Shown in pieces: positions 44,619 through 55,300 of a stretch of DNA of 64,000 bases; position 1 is the stretch's first letter; the number at the start of each line of letters is the position of its first letter. The position numbers were made by a program, and so were the translations under genes. A model generated the notes under the pieces. It ran no database searches. It was not told where the DNA came from and saw nothing but the letters and a program-made list of their open reading frames with translations. Source of the stretch: Candidatus Poribacteria bacterium (lineage in GTDB: Bacteria; Poribacteria; WGA-4E; WGA-3G). The stretch lies in NCBI GenBank assembly GCA_003635185.1, contig PYJA01000121.1, positions 1 through 64,000 on the forward strand, given 5' to 3'.

Positions 44619-44927
44619 ATGATTTTTACTAAAAGTAATTTGCTTTACGTTTTTTATATAGCTATTGGTGTTTTCGTGCTATGGGTTTTTATGTTTGGGA
44701 AGACTAGGGACAGTAATCCGCCTAATTCCGATATAGAAATTATAAGACATCTAAATAGTCCAAGTGGTGAATATGACTATTATATCAAGAATCCGAAGTT
44801 TCAATTTTTAGACAGTGAAGGCAATGTTAAAGTAATGGAGGTATTAGGATTATATGTTAAAATAGGTAGTCCTGTAGAAATTACATGTAAAGTGGAATCC
44901 GTTGATAAATCATTTAAGCCAAATTAG
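44619..44927 (+). CDS. small membrane-anchored protein of the AT-rich operon
   Basis: 102 residues from ATG 44619: an N-terminal helix LLYVFYIAIGVFVLWVFMF, then an extracytoplasmic-looking domain (IIRHLNSPSGEYDYYIKNPK). The start lies two bases after the stop of the membrane gene, with AGGAGG partly inside that stop. Together they form a two-gene membrane module of unknown function. Confidence 0.65.
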   Translation: MIFTKSNLLYVFYIAIGVFVLWVFMFGKTRDSNPPNSDIEIIRHLNSPSGEYDYYIKNPKFQFLDSEGNVKVMEVLGLYVKIGSPVEITCKVESVDKSFKPN

Positions 44928-45017
44928 ATGCTAATTAAAACGGCATTGGTAGTTAATCAGTGTCGTTTTCCTATGCAAATACTTTGTGTTAATGAATATC
45001 TTAAGGAAACGATTTAA

Positions 45018-45095
45018 AACTGTTTCCTAACCGCACCTTACTTCTTTCGTGGTAGGAGGAAATCCCGTCCTTTTTTTAGAGAAGTGTCAAATTGT
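45018..45095. repeat. upstream repeat shared with 40272-40345
   Basis: CCTAACCGCACC, CTTTCGTGGTAGGAGGAAAT, CCCGTCC, AGAGAAGTGTCAAAT match the 40272-40345 block in order. It ends just before the sulfite-oxidase-family gene. Confidence 0.55.
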
Positions 45096-45112
45096 AAAAT
45101 AGAACACGAACC

Positions 45113-46390
45113 ATGCAAAACATAAAGCACAAACCTGATTTTACAGATTGGTTTGAAACTTCACCCAACTCCAGGCGGGACTTTCTTACCAAGATAGGCA
45201 AGGGCGCGTTACTTGCAAGTTTGGGCATGTTTGGCGCAGGCTGCGAAGCTGTTAACCGTGGACTGTTGGGTAGAGGACTCATGCCCGTTGTCTTGGAAGA
45301 CCTGCAAGCAGCGGGACTCCCGAAACCGGGCATGCTTGTCCATTCGGAGAATCCTTTTAATGGCGAGCTTCCTCCGCACCTCCTTAATGACGATATAACA
45401 CCTACAGCGCGACACTTCGTACGCAATAACAGCGGCATCCCAGAACGAGCGATTAAAAACGATCTGCATGGGTGGAAACTGATAATTGATGGTGAAGTGC
45501 ATAAAGAACTGGCATTGTCAATGAAGGATTTGCTTCGCTTTCCGCAAGTCACTATGCAGGTAGTGTTGGAATGTGCGGGGAATGGTAGAAGCCTATTTTC
45601 GCCAGAGGTTGATGGCACGCCGTGGCAACGCGGGGCAGTCGCTTGTAGTGAATGGACAGGAGTCCGCTTACGCGATGTCCTACAAGCAGCGGGTTTGAAA
45701 CCGAGTGCTGTCTATACGGGAAACTATGGTGAAGACCTTCCCACTGATGGTAGTGAGCAATTTTCACGTGGTATTCCGATTGAGAAAGCAATGGACGCGC
45801 ACACACTCATCGCGCTTAAGATGAACGGAGAAGTTTTACCCGCAGCCCACGGTTTTCCCGCGAGATTGATTGTACCCGGATGGATCGGCAGTTCCATGCA
45901 GAAATGGCTTAACCGAATCTGGGTGAGAGATCAGGTTCACGACTCACAAAAGATGAGCGGGTACTCCTACCGCATTCCAGCGTATCCTGTAGAACCCGGA
46001 AATAAACCGCCAGTAGAGGATATGCAAATTGCGACATCATTACGTGTTAAGTCCCTTATTACGCAGCCAGAACCACTACAAAAATTTAGCAAAGACACGT
46101 TTATAAAGGTCCGAGGGCATGCATGGGCAGGAGAAAACTATATCAATAGCGTCCGTGTTTCAACAGATTTCGGTATTCAATGGCAAGAAACCATGTTGAT
46201 CCCACCATCAAATAGGTATGCCTGGACCCACTGGGAAACCGAATTGACCTTTACAAACAGAGGTTATTATGAAATATGGGCACGCGCTTTTGACGATATA
46301 GGCAACGCGCAACCTTTTAGTCAACCGTGGAATCCTAAAGGGTATCTCGGTAATGTCATTCACAGAGTGCCTATTTCAATAACCGTATAA
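45113..46390 (+). CDS. exported sulfite-oxidase-family molybdopterin oxidoreductase
   Basis: 425 residues. A twin-arginine signal (SRRDFLTKIGKGALLASLGM) leads to a molybdopterin domain: VVLECAGNGRSLF near 148 has the active-site Cys, then WTGVRLRDVLQAAG, HGFPARLIVPGW and IGSSMQKWLNRIWV. A C-terminal dimerisation domain follows (TFIKVRGHAWAGENYINSVR). It is likely folded in the cytoplasm and exported with its cofactor. It probably oxidises sulfite or another small S- or N-compound. ATG 45113 follows the shared repeat block. Confidence 0.9.
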   Translation: MQNIKHKPDFTDWFETSPNSRRDFLTKIGKGALLASLGMFGAGCEAVNRGLLGRGLMPVVLEDLQAAGLPKPGMLVHSENPFNGELPPHLLNDDITPTARHFVRNNSGIPERAIKNDLHGWKLIIDGEVHKELALSMKDLLRFPQVTMQVVLECAGNGRSLFSPEVDGTPWQRGAVACSEWTGVRLRDVLQAAGLKPSAVYTGNYGEDLPTDGSEQFSRGIPIEKAMDAHTLIALKMNGEVLPAAHGFPARLIVPGWIGSSMQKWLNRIWVRDQVHDSQKMSGYSYRIPAYPVEPGNKPPVEDMQIATSLRVKSLITQPEPLQKFSKDTFIKVRGHAWAGENYINSVRVSTDFGIQWQETMLIPPSNRYAWTHWETELTFTNRGYYEIWARAFDDIGNAQPFSQPWNPKGYLGNVIHRVPISITV

Positions 46391-46407
46391 ATAGAAAGGA
46401 TTTAAAA

Positions 46408-46893
46408 ATGAAACTTGGTGTTATGTCCGACAGCCACGACAACATTCCAAATGTCAAACGCGCTGTCGCACTTTTCAACGAAATCGGTGTAGACCTCGTT
46501 GTCCATGCAGGCGATTTCATCGCCCCGTTTGCGATTGACCCGTTAGCCGATTTAAACTGTCGTGTTGTCGGTGTTTTTGGAAACAATGATGGTGAACGTG
46601 TTGTCCTTGTGAAAAAGTTTGAAGCCATCGGAGGTGAGGTGCATCCCAACCTTGCAAGCACATCACTCGGCGACACAACCATCGCTGTGATGCACTATCC
46701 CGAACTCGCCATCCCAATTGCAAAGAGTGGAGAATACGATATTGTCGTCTATGGACACACGCATAAGATAGACATCCAAAAGGAAGAATCTTTATTGCTC
46801 AACCCAGGGGAAACAGGTGGTTGGACAACGGGGAAGGCCACAATCGCAGTTGTGGATATTGAGACACTTGAGGCGAAAATATATGAAATCTGA
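46408..46893 (+). CDS. YfcE/MJ0936-type metallophosphoesterase
   Basis: 161 residues. Metal-binding set is complete: DSHD (residues 8-11), HAGD (near 34), GNND (near 59), and YGHTHK (near 115). The length fits the small phosphodiesterase group. AAGGAT precedes the ATG. It lies 17 bases after the sulfite-oxidase gene, so is probably co-transcribed. Phosphodiesterase activity is likely, substrate unknown. Confidence 0.92.
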   Translation: MKLGVMSDSHDNIPNVKRAVALFNEIGVDLVVHAGDFIAPFAIDPLADLNCRVVGVFGNNDGERVVLVKKFEAIGGEVHPNLASTSLGDTTIAVMHYPELAIPIAKSGEYDIVVYGHTHKIDIQKEESLLLNPGETGGWTTGKATIAVVDIETLEAKIYEI

Positions 46894-46939
46894 ATAGGTT
46901 AATTGTTGATATTTCTGATCTGTAGAATGGACCATAAAC

Positions 46940-47455
46940 TTATGAAAATAGATGTTGCGCTACATTAGTGCCTTTTAGGGCATCTGCTACCTCTACCATT
47001 CTATCCCAATATTTGCTTTCTTTGCCAGGTTCAGGGATTAATTTCATATCCATCGCTTCAAACGCAGTGTTGCTACAATTCATCAATATCCTCCCGTACT
47101 TGAGTTGATCTGCTTCCAAGTTTTTAGTGCCATCTTGTCCAAAATAAAAGTTTTCCCAGTAGGCGCGTAATTCTTGTTGCAAATCGGAAGCTAATAAACG
47201 AATTTCACATAAAGTGCCATGTGCTAACAGCATACGGAAAACTGAAACCTGTTTCGGATCGGGATATAACTCAAGGAATGCAGTCTTTTCTGATACATAA
47301 GTAATCTGTTCTGCTGATACTAAATAAGCAAGACGGGCATCTATTTCCACAGCTGCACTTCTTAATACGCCATCTGAAAATACAATTCGTTTCAAACTGA
47401 CTGCCTCAAGTATATAAATGTCCTCATGAAGATCTTCAAAGGTATATTTATTCAT
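46940..47455 (-). CDS. hypothetical protein, 171 residues
   Basis: A soluble mixed alpha/beta protein with no motif I recognise. Visible: MNKYTFEDLHEDIYILEAVS, ASDLQQELRAYWENFYFGQD and WDRMVEVADALKG. The reading frame is credible because GAAGGAG lies eight bases before the ATG and the gene opens away from the phosphoesterase gene. No operon partner. Confidence 0.65.
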   Translation of the reverse strand: MNKYTFEDLHEDIYILEAVSLKRIVFSDGVLRSAAVEIDARLAYLVSAEQITYVSEKTAFLELYPDPKQVSVFRMLLAHGTLCEIRLLASDLQQELRAYWENFYFGQDGTKNLEADQLKYGRILMNCSNTAFEAMDMKLIPEPGKESKYWDRMVEVADALKGTNVAQHLFS

Positions 47456-47584
47456 AATTTTTCTCCTTCGTTACGGGGCACATTGGAAGTTTGCAATTCA
47501 TTTATAGTCCAATCCAAAAATATATACACACTTTTGGCACGTGGGATCTAAACCGCCAGACTGTGCTGTAGCACAAACTTTTAG

Positions 47585-47675
47585 GCTCATGTAAAAAATG
47601 AGTGCTAATGAAAAAGTTAAATCTATGTTACTATTGCGTTCATTGAAAGCAACCGCACACACTTTTTACATGAGC
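47585..47675. repeat. short inverted-repeat element in a gene-free gap
   Basis: GCTCATGTAAAAAATGAGTG (47585-47604) pairs imperfectly with the inverse of GCTCATGTAAAAAGTGTGTG (to 47675). The rest of 47456-47909 has TGTGCTGTAGCACAAA palindromes and no supportable gene. It may hold remains of a larger element. Confidence 0.55.
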
Positions 47676-47909
47676 GGACGACATTTACAAACTCTCAAAA
47701 GCAGGAAAACTTATTTTCCGAACCTGCTGAACGATCTTGGCTATCCGTTGGTTGAAGAGTGTAACCCCTATTAGTCTAATTAATGTCAATTGAAATAAAT
47801 TTATTAACAATATAATAATATTTCATTTTTCGTCAAAAACTACTGATTGCGAAAATGTTTAAAACTAAATAACCCTGGTTATCTCCGCATGGATCTGTTC
47901 TTCAACCGA

Positions 47910-48968
47910 TTACGTCAAATCCGTTAATTGCGGCATCACTTCATTCTTGAGAAGTTCCATTGAATGCAGCCACTGCTCCTTAGGCTCCCATTCGTGTCCC
48001 ATCGCAAGTAACACACCAAACCCACCGACATCCTCATAGAGTTGACGCAAGCGATTTGCAACACGGTCAGGGCTACCAACAATCCATAGCGTGTCTAATA
48101 AGACCTCTAAACACGTTTCTACGTCGGGAATATCAGGACCCATCTTGAATTTCTCCCATCCAAAGAGTCTAAACCAATAATTTCGAAAATCGCGTCCGAG
48201 TGTGCCTTCAATAGCCTCTTTTCGTGCTTGCTCATCGGTATCTGCAACGTATACCTCGCGTGCAATGCGCCATGTGGACCGAGATGGGGAGAGTCCAGTC
48301 TTTGCAGCACCCTCTTCAACAGCATCCCAATGCGTTTTTATCACAGAAACAGGTGCCAGATTAATACTCATCGGAATCCAGCCGCGTTCACCTGCAAAAA
48401 TAAGCGTGTCAGATTTTGGGGATGACCCCGCCAACGCAATCGGCGGATGCGGTTTCTGATACGGCTTCATGTGAATGCTCACGATGTCTGGATGCCCTTC
48501 GGGGATTTTAAACTCCCAGAAATCGCTTTTATAATGACCAGGTTTAGGATCCGTCCAAATTTTGAGAACAGCATCAATTCCTTCTCGAGTTGCCTGTCGT
48601 CTGTCTGCAGATGCCATGAACATTTCAGCATCACTCGGTGTGGAACTGGAGCCAACCCCCCAATGAAAACGTCCGTGTGCAAGATGGTCTAACTGCGCGA
48701 TACGATGTGCAACAACTGCCGGATTATGTATCGGCATGCACGTTATACCGGTACCGAAAATGATGTTCTCTGTCATTGCAAGCGCTTTGGCGATAAAAAG
48801 GTCAGGAGACGGTATATTTTCCCACGTAAACGTAAAGTGTTCACCAATATACGCTTCCTTGTAGCCTAACCTGTCTAACGTCACCACCTGTTCAAGGTCA
48901 TCGTCTAATGTTTTGGTCGTGTTGCTACCGGGCGGGTGCAAAGGCATTGTGAAAAATCCGAGTTCCAT
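47910..48968 (-). CDS. luciferase-like (LLM class) flavin-dependent monooxygenase
   Basis: 352 residues. N-terminal MELGFFTMPLHPPG and YIGEHFTFTWE, then IIFGTGITCMPIHNPAVVAH and GRFHWGVGSSSTPSDAEMF, the FMN-site pattern of bacterial luciferase-family enzymes. Near the end VANRLRQLYEDVGGFGVLLA is the usual closing segment. AAAGGAG precedes the ATG. Needs a reduced flavin; a dedicated reductase is not adjacent. Substrate unknown. Confidence 0.9.
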   Translation of the reverse strand: MELGFFTMPLHPPGSNTTKTLDDDLEQVVTLDRLGYKEAYIGEHFTFTWENIPSPDLFIAKALAMTENIIFGTGITCMPIHNPAVVAHRIAQLDHLAHGRFHWGVGSSSTPSDAEMFMASADRRQATREGIDAVLKIWTDPKPGHYKSDFWEFKIPEGHPDIVSIHMKPYQKPHPPIALAGSSPKSDTLIFAGERGWIPMSINLAPVSVIKTHWDAVEEGAAKTGLSPSRSTWRIAREVYVADTDEQARKEAIEGTLGRDFRNYWFRLFGWEKFKMGPDIPDVETCLEVLLDTLWIVGSPDRVANRLRQLYEDVGGFGVLLAMGHEWEPKEQWLHSMELLKNEVMPQLTDLT

Positions 48969-49104
48969 AAATAAACTCCTTTATGTGTATAAAACGAACG
49001 GAGTAGGTAAAAGCTTCTTGTCTGTGCTCCTATAAGTTGGACTATATTAATTGAAACGCGATATGTTGTTTTTGAATAGATAATTTGAGGATATATTTCT
49101 AAAC

Positions 49105-49133
49105 TTGACAAGATCAACGGAATCTGTTATTGT
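49105..49133 (+). promoter_or_regulatory. sigma70-type promoter for the LivK-like gene
   Basis: TTGACA (49105-49110), 17-base spacer, TATTGT (49128-49133). The ATG lies 78 bases downstream at 49211. Confidence 0.6.
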
Positions 49134-49210
49134 TTTTACAAGTCTATCAAGAGGTTACCAAAAATCTATATATTTTTCAAGCGTTTTACGCTGAAGGAAA
49201 ATTACACATA

Positions 49211-50401
49211 ATGAATATAAAAAATCTATTCTCGGTTTCAGTTGTCTTATTAACAATTCTAAGTGTATCTCTGTTAGGATGTGAACGAATTGATCAGATG
49301 ATTCCATCCGACACTACGCCTCCGATGGAAACAACACTAAAAATAGGTGTTATTCAACCATTGCACAGTTACACGACCTTTAGTCAAGGTGCTGAAACCG
49401 CGCGTGTCCAAATTAATGAAAATGGTGGGGTACTTGGCATGGCGGTAGAGTTTATCACTCGAAATAATCAACCTATAGCAAGTGAACCGCCAACACCGGA
49501 AGCGAGCATCGGCGCAGCGAAAGAACTCATTGAGATGGAAAACGTATTTGCGTTACTTGGCCCCGTTCGTTCAACCATGGCACTTGAAGTCGGACCAATT
49601 GCACAGCAGGCGCAGCGACTCATGCTTCCCGGTTCAAGCGGTTCAAATGTGCCAGAATCAGGTGATTACATTTTTCTCATCACGGTGCCAAACCCATTTC
49701 AGGGAAAGGTAATGGCAAGTTTCGCTATGAATCCTGACGAGCTCAATGCTAAAACTGCAGCAACTGTTTATGAAGAAGGTGATAACTACTCTATCGATCT
49801 TGTCCAAGCGTTTGAAGCAGCTTTTAAGGGAATCGGTGGTCAAATCGTTCACAGCGGATCCTACGCAGCTGGCGATACCACTTTTACCACACTACTGACA
49901 GAAATTCAGAGTGCTACACCTAACGTTATCTTCTGTCCTGGCCATCAACCAGAAGTACCGCGTTTAATAAATGAAGCAAAACAACTTGGCATTAAAGCAA
50001 CTTTTCTCGGTGGTAGCGCATGGGATGACAGAGAACGGTTTCTTGGTGTCTTAAGTGATAGCACTATGTTGGATGGTAGTTATTATCCAACTAATTTCTC
50101 CGTAGCCACACAAGACGTATCTGTTCAGGAATTTGTGAATGGATACATGGCGTTGTACGATAGTCCACCTGATGGCGTTGCAGCATCTGGCTATGATGCG
50201 ATGCGGCTATTGGCGCGTGCTATAGAGACAGCGGGTTCGCTTGATCCGGTTGCGGTTCGCAATGCTTTTGCAGAAGTTAAAGATTACAAAGGCGCGACAA
50301 CCATTTCGCATTACGATGCAAACCGACATCCCGTCAAAAGCCTCGCGATTCAAGTAATCCAAAACGGGCAGGTTCAACACTACAAAGTTGTAGAACCGTA
50401 A
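49211..50401 (+). CDS. LivK-like periplasmic-binding lipoprotein
   Basis: 396 residues from ATG 49211; the longer frame from 49130 overlaps the promoter and lacks a signal-like start. Lipobox VSLLGC gives Cys23 as the lipidated residue. The mature protein is a type I binding fold: TLKIGVIQPLHSYTTFSQGA, INENGGVLG, ALLGPVRSTMALEVGPIAQQ and AASGYDAMRLLARAIETAGS. It would bind a branched amino acid, amide or similar solute. No ABC permease or ATPase genes are adjacent. Next gene begins 19 bases on. Confidence 0.9.
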   Translation: MNIKNLFSVSVVLLTILSVSLLGCERIDQMIPSDTTPPMETTLKIGVIQPLHSYTTFSQGAETARVQINENGGVLGMAVEFITRNNQPIASEPPTPEASIGAAKELIEMENVFALLGPVRSTMALEVGPIAQQAQRLMLPGSSGSNVPESGDYIFLITVPNPFQGKVMASFAMNPDELNAKTAATVYEEGDNYSIDLVQAFEAAFKGIGGQIVHSGSYAAGDTTFTTLLTEIQSATPNVIFCPGHQPEVPRLINEAKQLGIKATFLGGSAWDDRERFLGVLSDSTMLDGSYYPTNFSVATQDVSVQEFVNGYMALYDSPPDGVAASGYDAMRLLARAIETAGSLDPVAVRNAFAEVKDYKGATTISHYDANRHPVKSLAIQVIQNGQVQHYKVVEP

Positions 50402-50420
50402 CAAATAGGATAAATCTCAT

Positions 50421-51461
50421 ATGTCAAACCAAATCATTCAACTCGGAGTCGTCGGGTGCGGATGGGCAGGCTGCCAAGCTATCAATGCTGCCAATGCCAG
50501 CTCTCGACTGAACGTCATCGCAATCGCAGAGCGCGATCCAACCCGTCGTGAGCAAGCAGCAAATGACTACGCAGTCCAAGAACAATACACTGACTATCGC
50601 GAGTTGTTGGATAATCCCTCCGTTGATGCTGTTTATCTCGCCACTTCTCCAGATGGGAGACTCCAGCAAGTCTTGGACACGCTCAATGCAGGTAAACATG
50701 TCTTAGTCCAAAAACCGCATGCTATCCGCGCACCGGAAGTATTAGAAATGGAGGAATCTGCACAACAGTCCGGCAAAACGCTCCAATTCTGTTATTTTAT
50801 GCGTCACTTTCCGCACAATCGGCAAATTCGGAGTGCTGTCCAAAATGGGGCAATCGGGGACCTATATCACGCCCGCATCTTTGGAAAATTCAACGCCATC
50901 CCCGACTTCAATGCGAACAGTCGTTGGCTGCACGTCTATGGACAGAAAGGCGGTTCGTTAGGGCAACACTACTCCCATGAACTCAACCTGACATGGTGGT
51001 GGATGGGATGTCCAAAACCTGAGTGGGCATTTGCTTCAAAGCATGTGCTTTACCCGCAATACGATGGACCTGAAGGCGCAGCAGAAGACTATTTCACGGG
51101 TCTCCTCGGTTGCGAAGGTGGGAAAACTATCCAGATTGACTGTTCCCGTATGAGTCATTCAGATTCTGGCAGTGTTGTGGAACTTTACGGCACTACTGGC
51201 GCAATCACAAACGGCGGCATTTCACGATTCAAAGACGGTGGTTTTGTCCGAGAATCGATTGATGAACCTATTGAAATTGATCACGGAGAATTGCCTGAGG
51301 AAGTACCTGTTTTCTACTATGAACTCAATCATTTCGCTATGGCAATAGCAGGGGAAGTCGCACCCGATGTTTCTTCTGATGATGCTTATACCTTTATGCA
51401 AATATTGGATGCACTCTACGATAGCGCGAAAAGTGGCGAAAAGGTCTATATCTCTTCGTAG
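50421..51461 (+). CDS. Gfo/Idh/MocA-family oxidoreductase
   Basis: 346 residues. Rossmann motif GVVGCGWAGCQA near 8-19 and VQKPHAIRAPEV near 97 in place of the EKP motif: the Glu is replaced by Gln in QKP, while the Lys and Pro are kept. C-terminal domain has GSLGQHYSHELNLTWWWMG. Probably NAD(P)-dependent oxidation or isomerisation of a polyol or sugar. It lies 19 bases after the binding lipoprotein gene and could use the imported solute. Confidence 0.9.
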   Translation: MSNQIIQLGVVGCGWAGCQAINAANASSRLNVIAIAERDPTRREQAANDYAVQEQYTDYRELLDNPSVDAVYLATSPDGRLQQVLDTLNAGKHVLVQKPHAIRAPEVLEMEESAQQSGKTLQFCYFMRHFPHNRQIRSAVQNGAIGDLYHARIFGKFNAIPDFNANSRWLHVYGQKGGSLGQHYSHELNLTWWWMGCPKPEWAFASKHVLYPQYDGPEGAAEDYFTGLLGCEGGKTIQIDCSRMSHSDSGSVVELYGTTGAITNGGISRFKDGGFVRESIDEPIEIDHGELPEEVPVFYYELNHFAMAIAGEVAPDVSSDDAYTFMQILDALYDSAKSGEKVYISS

Positions 51462-51541
51462 CAACAGTTGGTATTGTCTTATTTTTTTCAAAACTTTTAT
51501 GTAGGAAGTTTACTTCATTGTAGACAGAAATCAGGAAATTA

Positions 51542-52375
51542 TTAAATTGGGAGAACACTGCTCTGCTGAAGATCGGCATGGATCAACCTGTAACACTCAT
51601 CCACAAAATTGATTGTTTCATCATAGGCATTTTGACAGAAAGCGATCATTTCGGTATCATTGTGTTTGGGTGGAGTGTTTTCTGGAAAGAACAAGTTGTT
51701 GAAATACAAATTGGTGTCCGGTGAAAAACCTAAGAGGGTCAGTTCTGGGAAAATTACTACTTCTTTTATGTCGCCATGCACTAACTCGTTCCTGATTTCC
51801 CTTGCGATATTGAATGGAGAGCCTTTCTTGTCGGGCTTTCTATTCTGATCTATTGCGTAAAAGGTACCTAAATGGGCAATCAATGGAGCGTTTGGTGCTC
51901 TGTTTTCCAACTCTTGACGTATCTTGGAACCGGAACGATCATCCTGAAGCAAATCGTAGGCTATATTGATAATTTTTGTTACACAATCATCTGAACTAAT
52001 CACGGTTGAAAAGAAACCTTGCAAAATAAGAAAAACCATCATTGGAAAAGGTCCGGGATTCAACAAATTTACTTGAACATTAAGGTTGCTATCTGAAAAA
52101 TCAATTAACGATCCTTGCTCTTGGGAAAAGTAGGATTGACTTCCAAGATAGGGAACATAATTCATGTTTTTCATCGCATCAAGATAAAATTTCGCAGCAC
52201 TAAGTCGTTGTCGAGTTGTCGGAATCAATTTCTGAATTTTTGTTTCAGCATCTCGCGCGGGTAACTTTGATCCATTAGTTTGTGCAGTTAAAGCTACAGA
52301 GTCTCGAATTTTTCCACTTTCAGAAAGGTTTTTAATTTTCTGAAGAAGACTGTTTTCATTCGTCAGTTCTACCAT
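51542..52375 (-). CDS. hypothetical protein with RX4H (HEPN-like) motif, partner of a STAND NTPase
   Basis: 277 residues, soluble, helical. IAREIRNELVHGDI near 190-203 contains R-N-E-L-V-H, the RX4H spacing used by HEPN ribonuclease-like domains, in the usual RN-x-x-x-HGD setting. Overlaps the STAND gene stop by seven bases, so it is translationally coupled. It could be an RNase effector, an accessory of the STAND protein, or a structural HEPN without activity. No full-length family recognised. Confidence 0.7.
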   Translation of the reverse strand: MVELTNENSLLQKIKNLSESGKIRDSVALTAQTNGSKLPARDAETKIQKLIPTTRQRLSAAKFYLDAMKNMNYVPYLGSQSYFSQEQGSLIDFSDSNLNVQVNLLNPGPFPMMVFLILQGFFSTVISSDDCVTKIINIAYDLLQDDRSGSKIRQELENRAPNAPLIAHLGTFYAIDQNRKPDKKGSPFNIAREIRNELVHGDIKEVVIFPELTLLGFSPDTNLYFNNLFFPENTPPKHNDTEMIAFCQNAYDETINFVDECYRLIHADLQQSSVLPI

Positions 52376-55300
52376 TCTTCTCCTTCAATAAACTCTTGAT
52401 CTCCTTGCAGCTGTTTTTCAATATCTTGTTCTGTCATACTTATGAGATCTTCGGCAAATCTTTCAACAATCTGTGACTGTGTGCCATCTCGTAGAACTTT
52501 TAGGTCTTTGATACGTTTCTCAAGTTGAGGTGTTGGTTCACCGATGTTCCTTGAATAAACCCCCGAATACAGGGCTGCTGTTATTTCGCTTTGTACCTGT
52601 TTGTCCCCCTTACTTTTTATAAGAACCGCCTCCGCAAGCGAATAAAAAACTGCGTCTGTCTCAAAACCCCTCATTAGATAAGCAGCCTCTCTCATCAGTT
52701 CTAAATCTTCTGAGTCTATCCATTCCTCAAGCAGTTCCTGCATTGCCGCATTAATTTTAATTCCATTACTACGCGGATCGTTTCCACCGACCATAGATGT
52801 AAGCAAGATGGGTGCCTCAAATCTCAGGAGGTTTGAGGATGTAAGAACCCAGTCTCTCACGCGTTTCAAGGCTGCTAATCCGTTTCGATCGTTCCAATCT
52901 ATATCCTCAAACAGATAATGCGGGCGATGTGGGACCGCATCAAACTTAAACAACTCTGGTGGACGATCTGAAAATGAATCGTAGCGTTTAGATTCGTTCT
53001 CTTTGTAAGCAATTCGCTTCTCAAAAAATTCTATAACCCAGATAGGATCGTGCTTGAAGATAACACCAAGGGCATGCTCAGTGTCATAATCAAGACGTTC
53101 TAAACAAACACAATTGAGCATCACTTGCTTGTATTTTTCCAGATGATTTTGTGGTGAGAATTTAATATCCTTGCCGGTAAGCGCGTGGATGATCTGTCTC
53201 TTAACTGTAGGTGATTCATCACTTGACAGTCTAACCAAAATCTCAAGGACAGTATTCACATCCATATCATAGAAATTTGGAAGACTTTCAGATATATACA
53301 GCTGCAGTTGTGGATCTGACGTTTTAGACAGTTGGTCTAAAATAGAAAGATCCGTTTGTCCAATAAGCTGGTCGGTTTTATTTTTCCACAAATAACTTCT
53401 TGCAACGATACGTTTGGCAAAGATGTTGTTCAGATTCAAAAGCCGTTGAGTTGCTTCGCGTGCTTTATCCTTGTCAGAACAGCGAATACCACTGAGCAAT
53501 CCAGAGGCACAATGCGATTCCTCTGTTTGCCAAGCAACAATGTGGTACAATAAATCAGAACCGTAGGATGGGTTAAGTTCACCGATAGACTGAAGCAGTG
53601 ATGTAGCACTTCCAGGATTCCATCCCTTTTCTGCCCAGATGCTATCTCTATTACCGCTATACTCCTTGTCTCTTTCAGCAATCTGTATACATTCTTGCAT
53701 TAGATTTGAGAGTTGTACCGGTTTGTATTTCTTAATATACTTTTCCAAAAACACTTGCGTTTGCTCATCACTCTCCCTCATTTTCCAATTTTGGAACTTT
53801 CCAGTAAATTGACGATAGAAAAGATACTTTTCATAGTTCTCATGTTCTCCGAATGTTGCGAGCAATTCTGCTGCCTTTTCTTTCGGAAAACCTTCTACAT
53901 AAGTGTTTTCTGCATATCCTTGTAGACACTGATCTATAGCATTTAGAACAGTGAAATCGGTCTCTGTTGAGATTTGGTCAACTAATATGTTGAATAGTCT
54001 ATCCTGTTCTTTTTGTAATAGAACCTGTTCCTCTTCTGCGATTCCCTGCCGAAATGGACTCTCCAAAGGATTTATCGCTCGACTAATAGAACCTATCGCT
54101 TCTGTTCGGACAATACTATGTTGAGATTTTCTCAGGCAATACTCAATTAAGTCAATCGCCTTTGCTCTTAGATGGGTTAATTCAGGTGTATATTTTAAAT
54201 GGTGCCAACCAAACTTCAAAGAGCTGCCTTCACTAACAGTTTCACTGAAATCCAGCACGAGAAGTGAGTCCAGTGCATTAAGCAAAGCCAAGCTCAGTTC
54301 CGGTTTATCTTCCTTTTCCCACACCTCAAACTCTTCAAGTGCCTTAATTTGGAATACGCTGGGTTTGCTCGTTTGGAAACCTGCCATCCTTTTCAGTAAC
54401 TCCTGCGGTGAGTCGTGATTCGGAAGTTCCAAATCGTTCATCAGCAGAAGTTTCCGAATTATTTCCAGTGTTTTTGTGAATCCAGAGAGCGTATTGATTG
54501 TCTTCTGCGCTTCTTTAGCGATCCTCTGTACCACATCTTGATGGGTCCGTGTGGATGTCCACCCCGTATATTGCTTTACACAGTCTTCTTTAGGATTATC
54601 CAAAATAATATTGAAAATATTAATTGCATCATCTGGACGAAAATAACTGACACCCTCCATCTGTTCCAGAATATCCATCCGAACAAAATTATCACCTTCA
54701 CGTACTTGGGTTTTCAGAGAATCAACGTGTTCATCAAGTAGACTTTTTTCACCAGCGATGTTTTCCACACGAGCAAGATTGATGATTACCTTGACAGGGA
54801 GAAGTGGTAAAAATTCCTTCAATAGACTTTTGTGAAAAGAAGATGGTCGCCCGTTGGACAGAAAACATGCCTTCCGTAAAATATAGTCACTGAGTGCATC
54901 AGGAAAGACACGTTGTTTTCGCCCAATTTGGACGAGCAAACCGTATTCCATCAGATCATCTCGGTACTGCTCTATTTCATAGGATTCTACTTTTAAGATT
55001 TCAGCCAATTTTTCGCATATTTGGCTATCTTCCGCTTCGATCGACCCAATTCCACTGAGCCAATTCAACAATTTTCGGTGATGCTCGTTGGATTCTGGTA
55101 GATGCTGGCTAAAGATGTCCTTTAGATAGACATCAAAGGTGCGTTCAATCCGTTTTTCATGTGTTGTTAAGTTGTTCAGATGGACTCTCTTCTTGAAAAG
55201 ATGTATCACCATAACAGCAAGTAGCGGTGTATCTCGTCCGATCTGTGCTAATCCCGCCAAAAGAGATCCATCGGGTATATCTGTATACGTGCTAATAAAT

